A DNA stretch of 16,222 bases from DATEHG01 sp035279705 (GTDB lineage Bacteria; Gemmatimonadota; Gemmatimonadetes; Gemmatimonadales; GWC2-71-9). This document shows, in pieces, positions 1 to 6,745 of the stretch (positions are counted from its first letter, which is position 1; every line of letters starts with the position of its first letter). The notes beneath the pieces are model-generated. The model did no database searches. It was given only the letters and a program-made list of their open reading frames with translations, and had not been told where the DNA came from. Position numbers and translations under genes: made by a program. The DNA is taken from the NCBI GenBank assembly GCA_035279705.1, contig DATEHG010000214.1:1-16222 (forward strand), read 5' to 3'.

Positions 1-265
1 CGAGGACACCGATCCCGCCCGGCCCCGTTGCACGGTCTGGTCTCCCTTCAAGGATGACACGACCTACTTCGCGCCAAGCACCGCCCGGTTCATGATCAAC
101 TACCGGGTGGACAATCTCGACCGGATGCTGGCCCAGCTCCGAGCCATGGGCGACAAGGTCGACGACAAGGTCGACGAATCAGAGCAGGGTCGGTTCGGCT
201 GGGTCATGGACCCGGATGGGAACCGGATCGAGCTCTGGCAGCCGGCGCCCGAGTCCCCGGCCTGA
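1..265 (+). CDS. VOC (glyoxalase/bleomycin-resistance) family protein, C-terminal part
   Basis: This is an open frame running in from the left edge and ending at TGA 263-265, so only the last 87 residues are visible. The segment has the second half of a vicinal-oxygen-chelate module: a strand-helix region (MINYRVDNLDRMLAQLRAMG) followed by a GWVMDPDGNRIELWQP ending, whose Glu is the usual metal ligand of glyoxalase-like proteins. VOC proteins include glyoxalases, dioxygenases and antibiotic-binding proteins, and nothing here identifies the substrate. The next gene begins 12 bp after the stop with its own ribosome binding site, so the two are probably cotranscribed. The N-terminal half lies outside the window. 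Confidence 0.85.
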   Translation, partial: EDTDPARPRCTVWSPFKDDTTYFAPSTARFMINYRVDNLDRMLAQLRAMGDKVDDKVDESEQGRFGWVMDPDGNRIELWQPAPESPA

Positions 266-277
266 CGAGGGCACCAC

Positions 278-577
278 ATGGACGAAGCACTCGCCCGCCT
301 CTGGGCCGAGCATCGCGGTGCCGCGGCGCCGGACTTGAGCGGAGTGGAGACGCCGGGCGTCGACCTGGTGCCGCTGGTGGCCGTGGTCGAGGACTGCATC
401 GGGCGGTTCTTGACCGGCGGCGAACTCGACTACGGCCGCACCATGCAGCTCAAGCAGGCGTACATCCAGCTCTGGTCCGCGGAGAATGATCTCCCCGCCG
501 CCGCCGCCCCGTGGGTGGATCGCCTCCGCGCCATCTGCCGCCTGGTGCTCGAGCGTACCGCGGTCGAAACTCCCTGA
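278..577 (+). CDS. Hypothetical 99-aa protein
   Basis: I do not recognise this protein. The ATG at 278 is preceded by GAGGG (267-271) at a spacing of 6 nt, a convincing ribosome binding site, and the gene sits 12 bp after the VOC stop, so it is probably a real member of a small operon. The protein is soluble, without signal peptide or membrane segment, and is predicted largely helical: an acidic N-terminal half (residues 1-45) and a second half rich in Leu, Ala and Arg. It has one Cys and no evident catalytic motif. The context (VOC protein before, DUF1272 protein after) gives no clear function. Confidence 0.7.
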   Translation: MDEALARLWAEHRGAAAPDLSGVETPGVDLVPLVAVVEDCIGRFLTGGELDYGRTMQLKQAYIQLWSAENDLPAAAAPWVDRLRAICRLVLERTAVETP

Positions 578-603
578 ACCCTTCCCCCTCCGGAGCAATG
601 GCG

Positions 604-786
604 ATGGCGCTCGAGATGCGCCCTTCCTGCGAAAGCTGCGGTGCTGCCCTGGGCGCCGAGGATCTGGCGTTCATCTGCAGCTACGAGTGCACCTGGTGTC
701 CGGCCTGCACCGTGAAGTTCGACAAGGTCTGTCCCAACTGTGCCGGTGAGCTGGTACGGCGCCCCCGGCGGGGGGAGGTGGCCTGA
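604..786 (+). CDS. DUF1272 family small zinc-ribbon-like protein
   Basis: The protein has 60 aa and eight cysteines (residues 9, 12, 25, 29, 32, 35, 43, 46), arranged as CxxC, CxxxCxxCxxC and a final CPNC followed by GELVRRP. This is the pattern of the DUF1272 family, whose members begin MALEMRP and end close to the RRP segment. The spacing suggests two four-cysteine metal sites, probably zinc; the biochemical role of the family is unknown. I chose ATG 604 rather than ATG 598 or an upstream in-frame start, because the family consensus begins MALEMRP and GGAG (592-595) lies 8 nt before 604 but only 2 nt before 598. The gene follows the 99-aa gene closely, in probable operon. Confidence 0.88.
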   Translation: MALEMRPSCESCGAALGAEDLAFICSYECTWCPACTVKFDKVCPNCAGELVRRPRRGEVA

Positions 787-1053
787 GGCTGACTTGCGCA
801 ACGGCATCTCGACCGTTGTAAGTTGATCCTACCGTCTGTCAGGTCGCCGGCCGATAGGCCTGACCGGCTGCAGAACAACGACTGCATTGCCCGCTCCCGC
901 GGATCGGGCCACGGAACTGACCCCGTGGGCCCCATAAGAGGGAGCACTGCTCTCGGTGTCCACGTGCTCGTGGCACTCCCCATCCCATCGGCCTCGTCGT
1001 AGTGCTGGCGTCGATCGGCTCCGCCGGCCGGCACTCCTGCATCCGAGGTGTTC
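787..1053 (+). promoter_or_regulatory. Intergenic leader of the first OmpA-like gene, with several hairpins
   Basis: This 267-bp stretch has no convincing gene. A weak promoter-like pair, TTGCGC (794-799) and TGTAAG (817-822) with a 17-bp spacer, is the best I can see, and it is poor. Three inverted repeats follow: GTCAGG/CCTGAC (838-843, 859-864), GCCCG/CGGGC (889-893, 905-909), and GTG-t-CCACG/CGTGG-CAC (956-964, 969-976) with a TGCT loop and one bulged T. None has a T tract, so they look like leader structure rather than terminators. If transcription starts near 830, the mRNA has an unusually long structured 5' leader. The ribosome binding site GAGG (1045-1048) lies 5 nt before ATG 1054. 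Confidence 0.3.
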
Positions 1054-2523
1054 ATGTCCAGACGATTGCTCGGCATTGCCGCGGCGGCGCTCGTGATGGT
1101 GGCCCCCCGCCTCGCCGCCCAGCAGGGCGGCTCCGTGGAGCTTGGCGCCTTCGGGCGCTACAACTGGTTCGACAGCAAGGAGCCCTTCAAGGATGCCTTC
1201 GGAGGCGGAGGCCGCCTCGGCGTCTTCTTCAACCCCAACCTGGAGTTTGAGGGCCAGGTCTCCTACGCCAAGACCTCGTTCGATGGCACCGGGGACATAG
1301 GCTACACCCCGATCACCGGCCGTCTGCAGTACAACCTCTGGGGTGGTGGTTCGACGGGATGGATCTTCGGACTCGGTTACACCTATCACATGTTCACCAA
1401 GGATTTCGAGAAGAATCTGGGCGGTGCCCAGGGACTCGTCGGTTTTCGCGTGGGCCGCGCCTTCGGCCTCCGGGCCGACGTCACGCTGGATTACATCTTT
1501 CACGGCTGGAATGATCCCGGCGTGTCGGGCACCAAGGGCAACTGGAATCCCGGCGTACAGCTGGGGCTCAGCTACCTGACTGGCACCAACCCGGATCACG
1601 ACAAGGACGGGATCAAGGACAAGGCCGATGCCTGCCCCGGCACCCCGGCCGGCGAGCCGGTCGATGCCACCGGCTGTTCCGCGAGCCAGCGGGATACCGA
1701 CCACGACGGGGTGAAGGACAACATCGACAAGTGCCCCGACAGCAAGGCCGGGTCACCGGTGGATGCCACCGGCTGTCCCCCGGACTCCGACGGAGACAAG
1801 GTCGTCGATTCGGCCGACAAGTGCCCCAACACCCCCTCCGGTGAGGCGGTGGACGCCAACGGATGCTCGGCCAGCCAGCGCGACACGGATCACGATGGCA
1901 TCCGGGACAGCCTGGACAAGTGCCCCGATACCGTGGCCGGCACCGCCGTGGATGCGACCGGCTGCCCCCTCGATGCCGACAACGACAAGGTGCTGGATAC
2001 CAGGGACCGCTGCCCCAACACGCCGGCGGGCGAGCCGGTGGATGTCAACGGCTGCTCCGCCAGTCAGCGGGATTCCGATGGAGACGGCGTCAAGGACAGC
2101 GTGGACAAGTGCCCCAACACGGCGCCCGGCTCCAAGGTCGATGGCTTCGGCTGCAGCGTGGTGCTCTTCGAAGGGGCCATGAAGGCGCTGGTCCTTGAAG
2201 GGGTCACCTTCCAGGCCGGCAAGGCGACGCTCACCCCGGCATCGTCGAATGCCCTCGATCGCGTGGCGGCCGGGCTCAAGGAGTATCAGGACCTGACGAT
2301 CGAGATCGGTGGGTACACCGACAACACCGGAAAACGCGCGACCAATGTGCGCCTGTCCAAGGCACGGGCTGATGCAGTGAAGGCGTACTTCGTTTCCAAG
2401 GGGATCGCGGCCAGCCGCATGACGACCAAGGGCTACGGCCCCGATGGCCCGATCGCCGACAATAAGACGTCGGACGGCCGCGCCAAGAACCGTCGCGTCG
2501 AGATCAAGAAGACCAGCAAGTAG
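1054..2523 (+). CDS. OmpA-family outer-membrane protein with thrombospondin type 3 repeats (copy 1)
   Basis: This is a 489-aa outer-membrane protein. Residues 1-23 form a signal peptide (MSRRLLGIAAAALVMV, cleavage near LAA-Q). Residues 24-180 are an aromatic-rich, alternating-strand domain expected to form a beta-barrel. Residues 181-369 hold six thrombospondin type 3 repeats (DxDxDGxxDxxDxCP...VDxxGC), which bind calcium in known relatives. Residues 370-489 are an OmpA C-terminal domain with Asp423 (in TDNTG) and Arg438 (in SKARADAV), the 15-apart pair that contacts diaminopimelate in peptidoglycan. It probably tethers the outer membrane to the cell wall; pore activity is possible but unproven. 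The start is ATG 1054, with GAGG 5 nt upstream; an in-frame GTG at 1048 overlaps that site and is less likely. It is paralogous to the next gene. Confidence 0.93.
   Translation: MSRRLLGIAAAALVMVAPRLAAQQGGSVELGAFGRYNWFDSKEPFKDAFGGGGRLGVFFNPNLEFEGQVSYAKTSFDGTGDIGYTPITGRLQYNLWGGGSTGWIFGLGYTYHMFTKDFEKNLGGAQGLVGFRVGRAFGLRADVTLDYIFHGWNDPGVSGTKGNWNPGVQLGLSYLTGTNPDHDKDGIKDKADACPGTPAGEPVDATGCSASQRDTDHDGVKDNIDKCPDSKAGSPVDATGCPPDSDGDKVVDSADKCPNTPSGEAVDANGCSASQRDTDHDGIRDSLDKCPDTVAGTAVDATGCPLDADNDKVLDTRDRCPNTPAGEPVDVNGCSASQRDSDGDGVKDSVDKCPNTAPGSKVDGFGCSVVLFEGAMKALVLEGVTFQAGKATLTPASSNALDRVAAGLKEYQDLTIEIGGYTDNTGKRATNVRLSKARADAVKAYFVSKGIAASRMTTKGYGPDGPIADNKTSDGRAKNRRVEIKKTSK
1594..2160 (+). repeat. Six thrombospondin type 3 repeats, three 63-residue units (copy 1)
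   Basis: Six in-frame repeats alternate between 33 residues (ending GCSASQR) and 30 residues (ending GCPP, GCPL or GCSV). The true period is therefore 189 bp, repeated three times, 567 bp in all. Each repeat contains a DxDxDG-type acidic loop, a CP, and a GC eleven to fifteen residues later; the two cysteines per repeat probably form disulfides. Codon choice differs between units, which points to old divergence rather than recent slippage. Confidence 0.9.
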
Positions 2524-2544
2524 CTCCCGTTTCGACGGAACCAG

Positions 2545-2583
2545 CGCCCGCTCCGGACCTCCGGAGCGGGCGTTCGGCTTTCT
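2545..2583 (+). terminator. Rho-independent terminator after OmpA-like copy 1
   Basis: A perfect 12-bp stem CGCCCGCTCCGG (2545-2556) pairs with CCGGAGCGGGCG (2561-2572) across an ACCT loop, followed by TTCGGCTTTCT. It starts 22 nt after the stop codon. The T tract is imperfect, but the stem is very stable and the same element follows the second paralog. Confidence 0.8.
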
Positions 2584-2835
2584 CCCTTCATGCCCGTGTC
2601 GGCCCCTTTGGCCCCTGATAAGCACCGCTTAAATTGGCGCCGGATGACCCCGGTGAACTCCCCCGCCGGAACACCGCGGGATCGTCGATCCGTTTGGAAG
2701 CAAGTGGGCTGATGGTGGACCTCGGCGCGCCAGCGCGGCCGCGACCAGATCGCAGTCCCGCCTTCCACCATGGCAGCGCTGCCCCAGGGTGCGGGCCGGC
2801 GTCGCGGGACTGTGCCATCTCAAGAGAGGATGCCG
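2584..2835 (+). promoter_or_regulatory. Intergenic region and probable promoter of OmpA-like copy 2
   Basis: The whole gap between the two paralogs is 312 bp (2524-2835), and this part holds no gene I can support. The upstream terminator implies that copy 2 has its own promoter. The most AT-rich part gives a weak candidate: TTGGCC (2608-2613) and TAAATT (2630-2635) with a 16-bp spacer, which would leave a leader of about 190 nt. I see no clear similarity to the leader of copy 1. A purine-rich GAGAGG (2824-2829) serves as ribosome binding site for ATG 2836. Confidence 0.3.
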
Positions 2836-4305
2836 ATGCTGAAACGGATGTTCGGGCTGACCGCCGCCGCCCTGCTCGGGGTTGCACGGCTGGCGACCGC
2901 GCAATCGGGCGGGTCGATCGAGGCCGGGCTCCTCGGCCGCTACAACTGGTTCGACAACGCCAGTGACCTGGCCAACAAGGGCGGGCTGGGCGCACGCCTC
3001 GGCGTGTTCTTCAACAAGAACTGGGAACTCGAGGCGCAGGGTGCCTATGCCGACACCAGGAGCTCGACTGCCAGCAGCGTCCAGTACATCCCGGTCACCG
3101 GTCGGCTGCAGTACAACATCTGGAAGAAGTCGACGGGCTGGGTCTTCGGCCTGGGCTATACCTACAACCAGTTCAAGAACGACATCGAGGCCAACCAGAG
3201 CGGCGCCCAGGGACTCGTCGGCTTCCGCTTCGGCACCGGCGATCTCTTCTCCCTGCGGGCCGACTTCACCCTCGACTACATCCCGAGCGGCTTCAACTTC
3301 GGCGGCACGGGGACCAGGGCCAACTGGCACCCCGGCATTCAGCTGGGCCTCAGCCTCATCACCGGGACCAACCCCGATCACGACAGGGACGGGGTCAAGG
3401 ACAAGGCCGACAAGTGCCCCGCCACTCCCGCCGGCGAGCCGGTCGACGCCGAGGGCTGCGCCGCCAGCCAGCGCGACACCGACGGCGACGGAGTGAAGGA
3501 CAACATTGACAAGTGTCCCAACAGCCCCGCCGGTTCCGCGGTGGATGCCACCGGTTGTCCTCCCGACGCCGACGGAGACAAGGTGGTCGATTCGGCCGAC
3601 AAGTGTCCCGATACTCCGGCCGGTGAGGCGGTCGATGCCAACGGCTGCTCCGCCAGCCAGAAGGACAGCGACGGGGACAAGGTCACCGACAATCTCGACA
3701 AGTGTCCCAGCACCCCGGCCGGCACGGCCGTGGATGCCAGCGGCTGCCCGCTGGACTCGGATAACGACAAGGTGCTCGACGCCCGGGACAAGTGCCCCGA
3801 CACGCCGGCGGGTGAGCCTGTGGATGCCAACGGCTGCTCCGCCAGTCAGCGGGATAGCGACGGCGACGGCGTGCCGGACAGCAGGGACAAGTGCCCCAAC
3901 ACCGCCGCAGGCTCCAGGGTGGATGCCTATGGCTGCAACGTGGTGCTCTTCCAGGGGGCGATGAAGGCGCTGGTCCTCGAGGGGGTCTCCTTCGAAACCG
4001 GCAAGGCTGCACTGACCACCTCCTCGTCGGATGCGCTCGACCGGGTGGCCGCGGGCCTTGCCGAGTATCAGAATCTGACCATCGAAATCGGTGGTCACAC
4101 CGACAATACCGGCTCACGGCCCACCAACATCAAGCTGTCCAAGGCCCGGGCCGATGCGGTGAAGGCGTACCTTGTTTCCCGGGGCATCGCCGCCAGCCGG
4201 ATGACGACGAAGGGCTACGGCCCCGACGCTCCGATCGCCGACAACAAGTCGGCGGATGGCCGGTCCAGGAACCGCCGGGTCGAGCTCAAGAAGACGAGCA
4301 GCTGA
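2836..4305 (+). CDS. OmpA-family outer-membrane protein with thrombospondin type 3 repeats (copy 2)
   Basis: This is the tandem paralog of the preceding gene and also exactly 489 aa. The signal peptide is residues 1-22 (MLKRMFGLTAAALLGV, cleavage ATA-Q). The barrel domain (about 23-180) shares anchors such as GRYNWFD, TGRLQYN, FGLGYTY and GAQGLVGFR with copy 1 but has divergent loops. Six TSP3 repeats cover 181-369, and the OmpA domain (370-489) carries Asp423 and Arg438 at the same positions. The start is ATG 2836, 6 nt after GAGAGG; ATG 2830 abuts that site and an in-frame upstream extension lacks signal-peptide character. Its own terminator follows. Divergence concentrated in the barrel loops suggests the two proteins differ in surface exposure or channel property. 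Confidence 0.93.
   Translation: MLKRMFGLTAAALLGVARLATAQSGGSIEAGLLGRYNWFDNASDLANKGGLGARLGVFFNKNWELEAQGAYADTRSSTASSVQYIPVTGRLQYNIWKKSTGWVFGLGYTYNQFKNDIEANQSGAQGLVGFRFGTGDLFSLRADFTLDYIPSGFNFGGTGTRANWHPGIQLGLSLITGTNPDHDRDGVKDKADKCPATPAGEPVDAEGCAASQRDTDGDGVKDNIDKCPNSPAGSAVDATGCPPDADGDKVVDSADKCPDTPAGEAVDANGCSASQKDSDGDKVTDNLDKCPSTPAGTAVDASGCPLDSDNDKVLDARDKCPDTPAGEPVDANGCSASQRDSDGDGVPDSRDKCPNTAAGSRVDAYGCNVVLFQGAMKALVLEGVSFETGKAALTTSSSDALDRVAAGLAEYQNLTIEIGGHTDNTGSRPTNIKLSKARADAVKAYLVSRGIAASRMTTKGYGPDAPIADNKSADGRSRNRRVELKKTSS
3376..3942 (+). repeat. Six thrombospondin type 3 repeats, three 63-residue units (copy 2)
   Basis: The array has the same six repeats in the same 33/30 alternating order and the same residue positions (181-369) as in copy 1. 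The GCAASQR or GCSASQR/K junctions close repeats 1, 3 and 5, and GCPP, GCPL and GCNV close repeats 2, 4 and 6. Repeats at equal position in the two paralogs resemble each other more than neighbours within one array do (for example DNDKVLD only in repeat 5 of both), so the array existed before the gene duplicated. Confidence 0.9.
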
Positions 4306-4326
4306 ACTCGGCTCCTGGATGAACCA

Positions 4327-4364
4327 GCGCCCGCTCCGGAAGGCCGGGGCGGGCGCTTAGTTTT
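4327..4364 (+). terminator. Rho-independent terminator after OmpA-like copy 2
   Basis: A 13-bp stem pairs GCGCCCGCTCCGG (4327-4339) with CCGGGGCGGGCGC (4344-4356), containing one G-U wobble and an AAGG loop, and is followed by TTAGTTTTCC. The left arm and its flank (GAACCAGCGCCCGCTCCGGA) match the terminator of copy 1, so the duplicated unit extended past the stop codon. Confidence 0.85.
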
Positions 4365-4404
4365 CCGTCGACTGGACTTGAACCGACGGATTGCTCATCC
4401 TCGT

Positions 4405-4896
4405 ATGATGACGACGCGCTCAACTGATATCATTCCGGTGCTCACACCCGAGGAGCTCGCCACCGTGCGCGGCCTGATGCTCGAGTACGCGGCCGAGCGT
4501 GGCCTCGATCTCGGCTTCCAGGGGTTCGACCGGGAGGTGGCAACGCTTCCGGGAGCCTACGGCGGACCGGCCGGCACACTCTTCCTGGCCCGGCTCGACG
4601 GCGCTCCGGTGGGATGCGTCGGTGTACGGCCTTCCTCGCCGGGCATCGCGGAGCTGAAGCGCCTCTACCTGCGCGCAGCGGCCCGCGGCTCGGGACTCGG
4701 CCGCGCCCTCGTCGTGTCGGCCCTGCAATGGGCGCGCGGGGCCGGCTACACCGCGATGCGCCTCGATACCGTGCCAGGTATGGAAGCGGCGCAGCAGCTC
4801 TACCGCTCGCTCGGATTCCGGGAGATCGACCCCTACCGCCACAACCCCATCGCAGGGGTGAGGTTTTTCGAGCGGGATCTGGGCATCCCGGTGTGA
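4405..4896 (+). CDS. GNAT family N-acetyltransferase
   Basis: This 163-aa soluble protein probably transfers an acetyl group from acetyl-CoA to an amine; the substrate cannot be told. The acetyl-CoA pyrophosphate-binding motif A is RGSGLGRAL (residues 94-102), preceded by the strand AELKRLYLR, and motif B is AAQQLYRSLGFREI (128-141), both classic for the GNAT fold. The length matches a single-domain GNAT. The start is uncertain: ATG 4405 and ATG 4408 are adjacent, no good Shine-Dalgarno is visible, and an in-frame TTG at 4378 is less likely because it lies just after the terminator. It is followed 66 bp later by the DUF411 gene. Confidence 0.88.
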   Translation: MMTTRSTDIIPVLTPEELATVRGLMLEYAAERGLDLGFQGFDREVATLPGAYGGPAGTLFLARLDGAPVGCVGVRPSSPGIAELKRLYLRAAARGSGLGRALVVSALQWARGAGYTAMRLDTVPGMEAAQQLYRSLGFREIDPYRHNPIAGVRFFERDLGIPV

Positions 4897-4962
4897 TGCA
4901 CGCCCCTTTCCCTGTGAGCCCGTTCGGGGCACCTTCCTTCGAGACCTGAACCGGAGCTGTCG

Positions 4963-5415
4963 ATGCGTCGTTTCCGCGGCATGGCACTCGCCCTCGTCAT
5001 GATCACCCTCTCCACCACGGCCGCCATGGTGCGCCCCGGCGCGCCGCTGCCGGCCGTGACGGTCTACAAGAGCGCCTCGTGCAGCTGCTGCGCCCGATGG
5101 GTGGACTATATGCGCGCCGCCGGATTCAAGGTGGAAGTGCACGACGTGGCGGACGTGACGGAGTTTGCCGACGCCGCGGGCGTGCCGCAGGCGCTCCGTT
5201 CCTGTCATACCGCCGTGGTCGGCGGCTACACGATCGAGGGCCACGTGGACGCCGATCTGGTGAAAAAGCTGCTGAGCGAGCATCCCGCCGTGGCGGGCCT
5301 CGCGGTCCCGGGGATGGTGACCGGCTCGCCCGGGATGGAAGGAAACCGTCGCGATCCGTACGACGTCGTGGCGTGGTCGAAGAAGGGCACTACCTCGGTG
5401 TACGCCAGGCGCTAG
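4963..5415 (+). CDS. DUF411 family exported cysteine-rich metal-binding protein
   Basis: The protein has 150 aa. A signal peptide or N-terminal anchor covers about residues 1-21 (MALALVMITLSTTAA). The domain starts VTVYKSASCSCCARW, with a CxCC cluster (Cys40, 42, 43) in a thioredoxin-like context, then a conserved SCHTAVVGGYTIEGHV stretch (Cys81, His82, His94) and AVPGMVTGSPGME. This is the DUF411 signature. Relatives often lie beside copper-resistance genes and are thought to bind metal in the periplasm, which is inference for this copy. GGAG (4953-4956) lies 6 nt before ATG 4963. No copper pump or oxidase is nearby; the neighbours are GNAT and VOC genes. Confidence 0.9.
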   Translation: MRRFRGMALALVMITLSTTAAMVRPGAPLPAVTVYKSASCSCCARWVDYMRAAGFKVEVHDVADVTEFADAAGVPQALRSCHTAVVGGYTIEGHVDADLVKKLLSEHPAVAGLAVPGMVTGSPGMEGNRRDPYDVVAWSKKGTTSVYARR

Positions 5416-5447
5416 GCGCTGCTCCCCCCGTTCCGTTTGGAGCCACT

Positions 5448-5831
5448 ATGTCGCGCGTCGTCCATTTCGAAATCCATGCCGCCGATTCCGCGCGGGCCAT
5501 TGCGTTCTATTCCACGATTTTCGGCTGGCAGTTCACCAAGTGGGAAGGGCCGATGGAGTACTGGCTGATCAAGACCGGTCCTTCCAGCGAACCCGGCATC
5601 GACGGCGCCATGCTCAAGCGCCGCGGCGCCATCGACGGACAGGCCGTGATCGCCTATGTCTGCACCATCGAGGTCAAGTCGGTCGATGAATCATTGAAGC
5701 AGATCCTGGCCCAGGGCGGCCAGCTGGCGCTGGCCAAGATGCCTGTGCCCGGAATCGGCTGGCTGGCCTACGCCAAGGATACCGAGGGAAACATCTTCGG
5801 CATCATGCAGCCCGATCCCACGGCGGCCTAG
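5448..5831 (+). CDS. VOC family protein
   Basis: This is a 127-aa single-domain vicinal-oxygen-chelate protein. It begins VVHFEIHAADSARAIAFYSTIFGW, the usual first strand and helix with a possible metal-ligand His6, and ends AYAKDTEGNIFGIMQPD, where the Glu is the usual second-half ligand. Such small proteins are usually annotated as glyoxalase-like; the substrate is unknown. The start ATG 5448 has GGAG 5 nt upstream (5439-5442). An upstream in-frame open stretch overlaps the DUF411 gene and is not coding. The gene starts 32 bp after DUF411 and may be cotranscribed. Its TAG (5829-5831) overlaps the stop of the convergent permease gene. Confidence 0.9.
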   Translation: MSRVVHFEIHAADSARAIAFYSTIFGWQFTKWEGPMEYWLIKTGPSSEPGIDGAMLKRRGAIDGQAVIAYVCTIEVKSVDESLKQILAQGGQLALAKMPVPGIGWLAYAKDTEGNIFGIMQPDPTAA

Positions 5832-6745
5832 AGGTCCTGCCCCAGCGCCGCCGGGGCACGCACCCGGCCGATCCGTCCCGCCAGCGCGGCTAGCGCAAGC
5901 AGGTAAGGCAGCATCAGGAAGAACTGGTACGGCACCGGCGTGCCCAGCGCCTGGAACAGGAACTGGAGCGCCGCTGCCGCACCGAAGAGCAGCGCCGCCG
6001 CTGCCACCCGGAGCGGCTGCCAGGCTCCCAGCACCACGATGGCGATCGCGATGAATCCCCGCCCCGCCGTCATCTGCTCGGCAAAGGTGCCGACCTGGGC
6101 CAGCACCAGCGACGCTCCTCCCACGCCGGCCATCGCACCTCCCGCCACCACCGCCGAGAAGCGCACCCGGCGCACGGCCACGCCATGCGCCGCGGCCGCC
6201 GCCGGCGCTTCACCGGCCGCTGACAATGCGAGCCCCCACCGCGTCCGCTCGAGAACCCACCACAGCAGCGGAATCGAGAGGTAACACAGATAGGTCGGTA
6301 CGGCCTGGGCAAAGAAGGCGGGGCCGATGAGCGGCAGTCGACTGAGCCCGGGAATCGGAAGGGCCGGAAGCGTGGGAATGGTGAGGGCCGCACCGGCGTT
6401 GCCATAGACCCGGCGGTAGATCGCGCCGGTAAGTCCGGTGGCGAGGAGCGTCACGGCGGTGCCCGCGATGATCTGGTTGGCGCGCGCGCCGATCGCGGTT
6501 CCGGCAAAGACCGCCGCCAGTGCCAGTCCCGCCGCCGCGCCGGCCAGCAATCCCGCCCCGGGTCCGGCAGCCCCCGACGCGATCGCCGCGGCCAGGGCAC
6601 CCGCCAGCATCGACCCCTCGATGCCGAGGTTGATGATCCCGCCCCGCTCGGCGAGCGTTTCGCCCAGGGCGGCCAGCGCGAGCGGTGTAGCCACTCGCAC
6701 CGCGGCCTCGATGAATCCAGCGACTGCCCCGGCGGATTCGGTCAC
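5828..6745 (-). CDS. ABC transporter permease, nucleoside/BMP type (second permease)
   Basis: This is a 305-aa inner-membrane protein with about eight to ten hydrophobic segments. The N-terminal part carries GGIINLGIEGSMLAGA (residues 35-50), the hallmark of the permease family paired with BMP-type binding proteins (BPD_transp_2 type, YufQ-like). It would form the translocation pore with the preceding permease and is powered by the ATPase upstream. The start is a GTG at 6745, inside GTGA, so the gene overlaps the previous gene by 4 bp and translation is probably coupled. It is the last gene of the operon; its TAG (5830-5828) shares CTAG with the convergent VOC stop, and I see no terminator. 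Confidence 0.92.
   Translation of the reverse strand: MTESAGAVAGFIEAAVRVATPLALAALGETLAERGGIINLGIEGSMLAGALAAAIASGAAGPGAGLLAGAAAGLALAAVFAGTAIGARANQIIAGTAVTLLATGLTGAIYRRVYGNAGAALTIPTLPALPIPGLSRLPLIGPAFFAQAVPTYLCYLSIPLLWWVLERTRWGLALSAAGEAPAAAAAHGVAVRRVRFSAVVAGGAMAGVGGASLVLAQVGTFAEQMTAGRGFIAIAIVVLGAWQPLRVAAAALLFGAAAALQFLFQALGTPVPYQFFLMLPYLLALAALAGRIGRVRAPAALGQDL

Noticed and set aside
1594..3942. CRISPR or minisatellite array suggested by regular DNA repeats
   Set aside because: The periodicity is in frame and encodes TSP3 protein repeats with codon-level divergence; there are no unique spacers.
829..4098. Long open frames on the minus strand opposite the OmpA-like genes (for example 1753-2625 and 2629-4098)
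   Set aside because: They are antisense shadows of the GC-rich repeat-coding sequence; their repetitive translation mirrors the TSP3 array and they lack credible starts.
4366..4410. tRNA-like T-arm on the minus strand (GGTTCAAGTCC near 4375-4386) suggesting a tRNA gene or attachment site
   Set aside because: The T stem does not pair well, and no acceptor, D-arm or anticodon stem could be found in the flanking bases.
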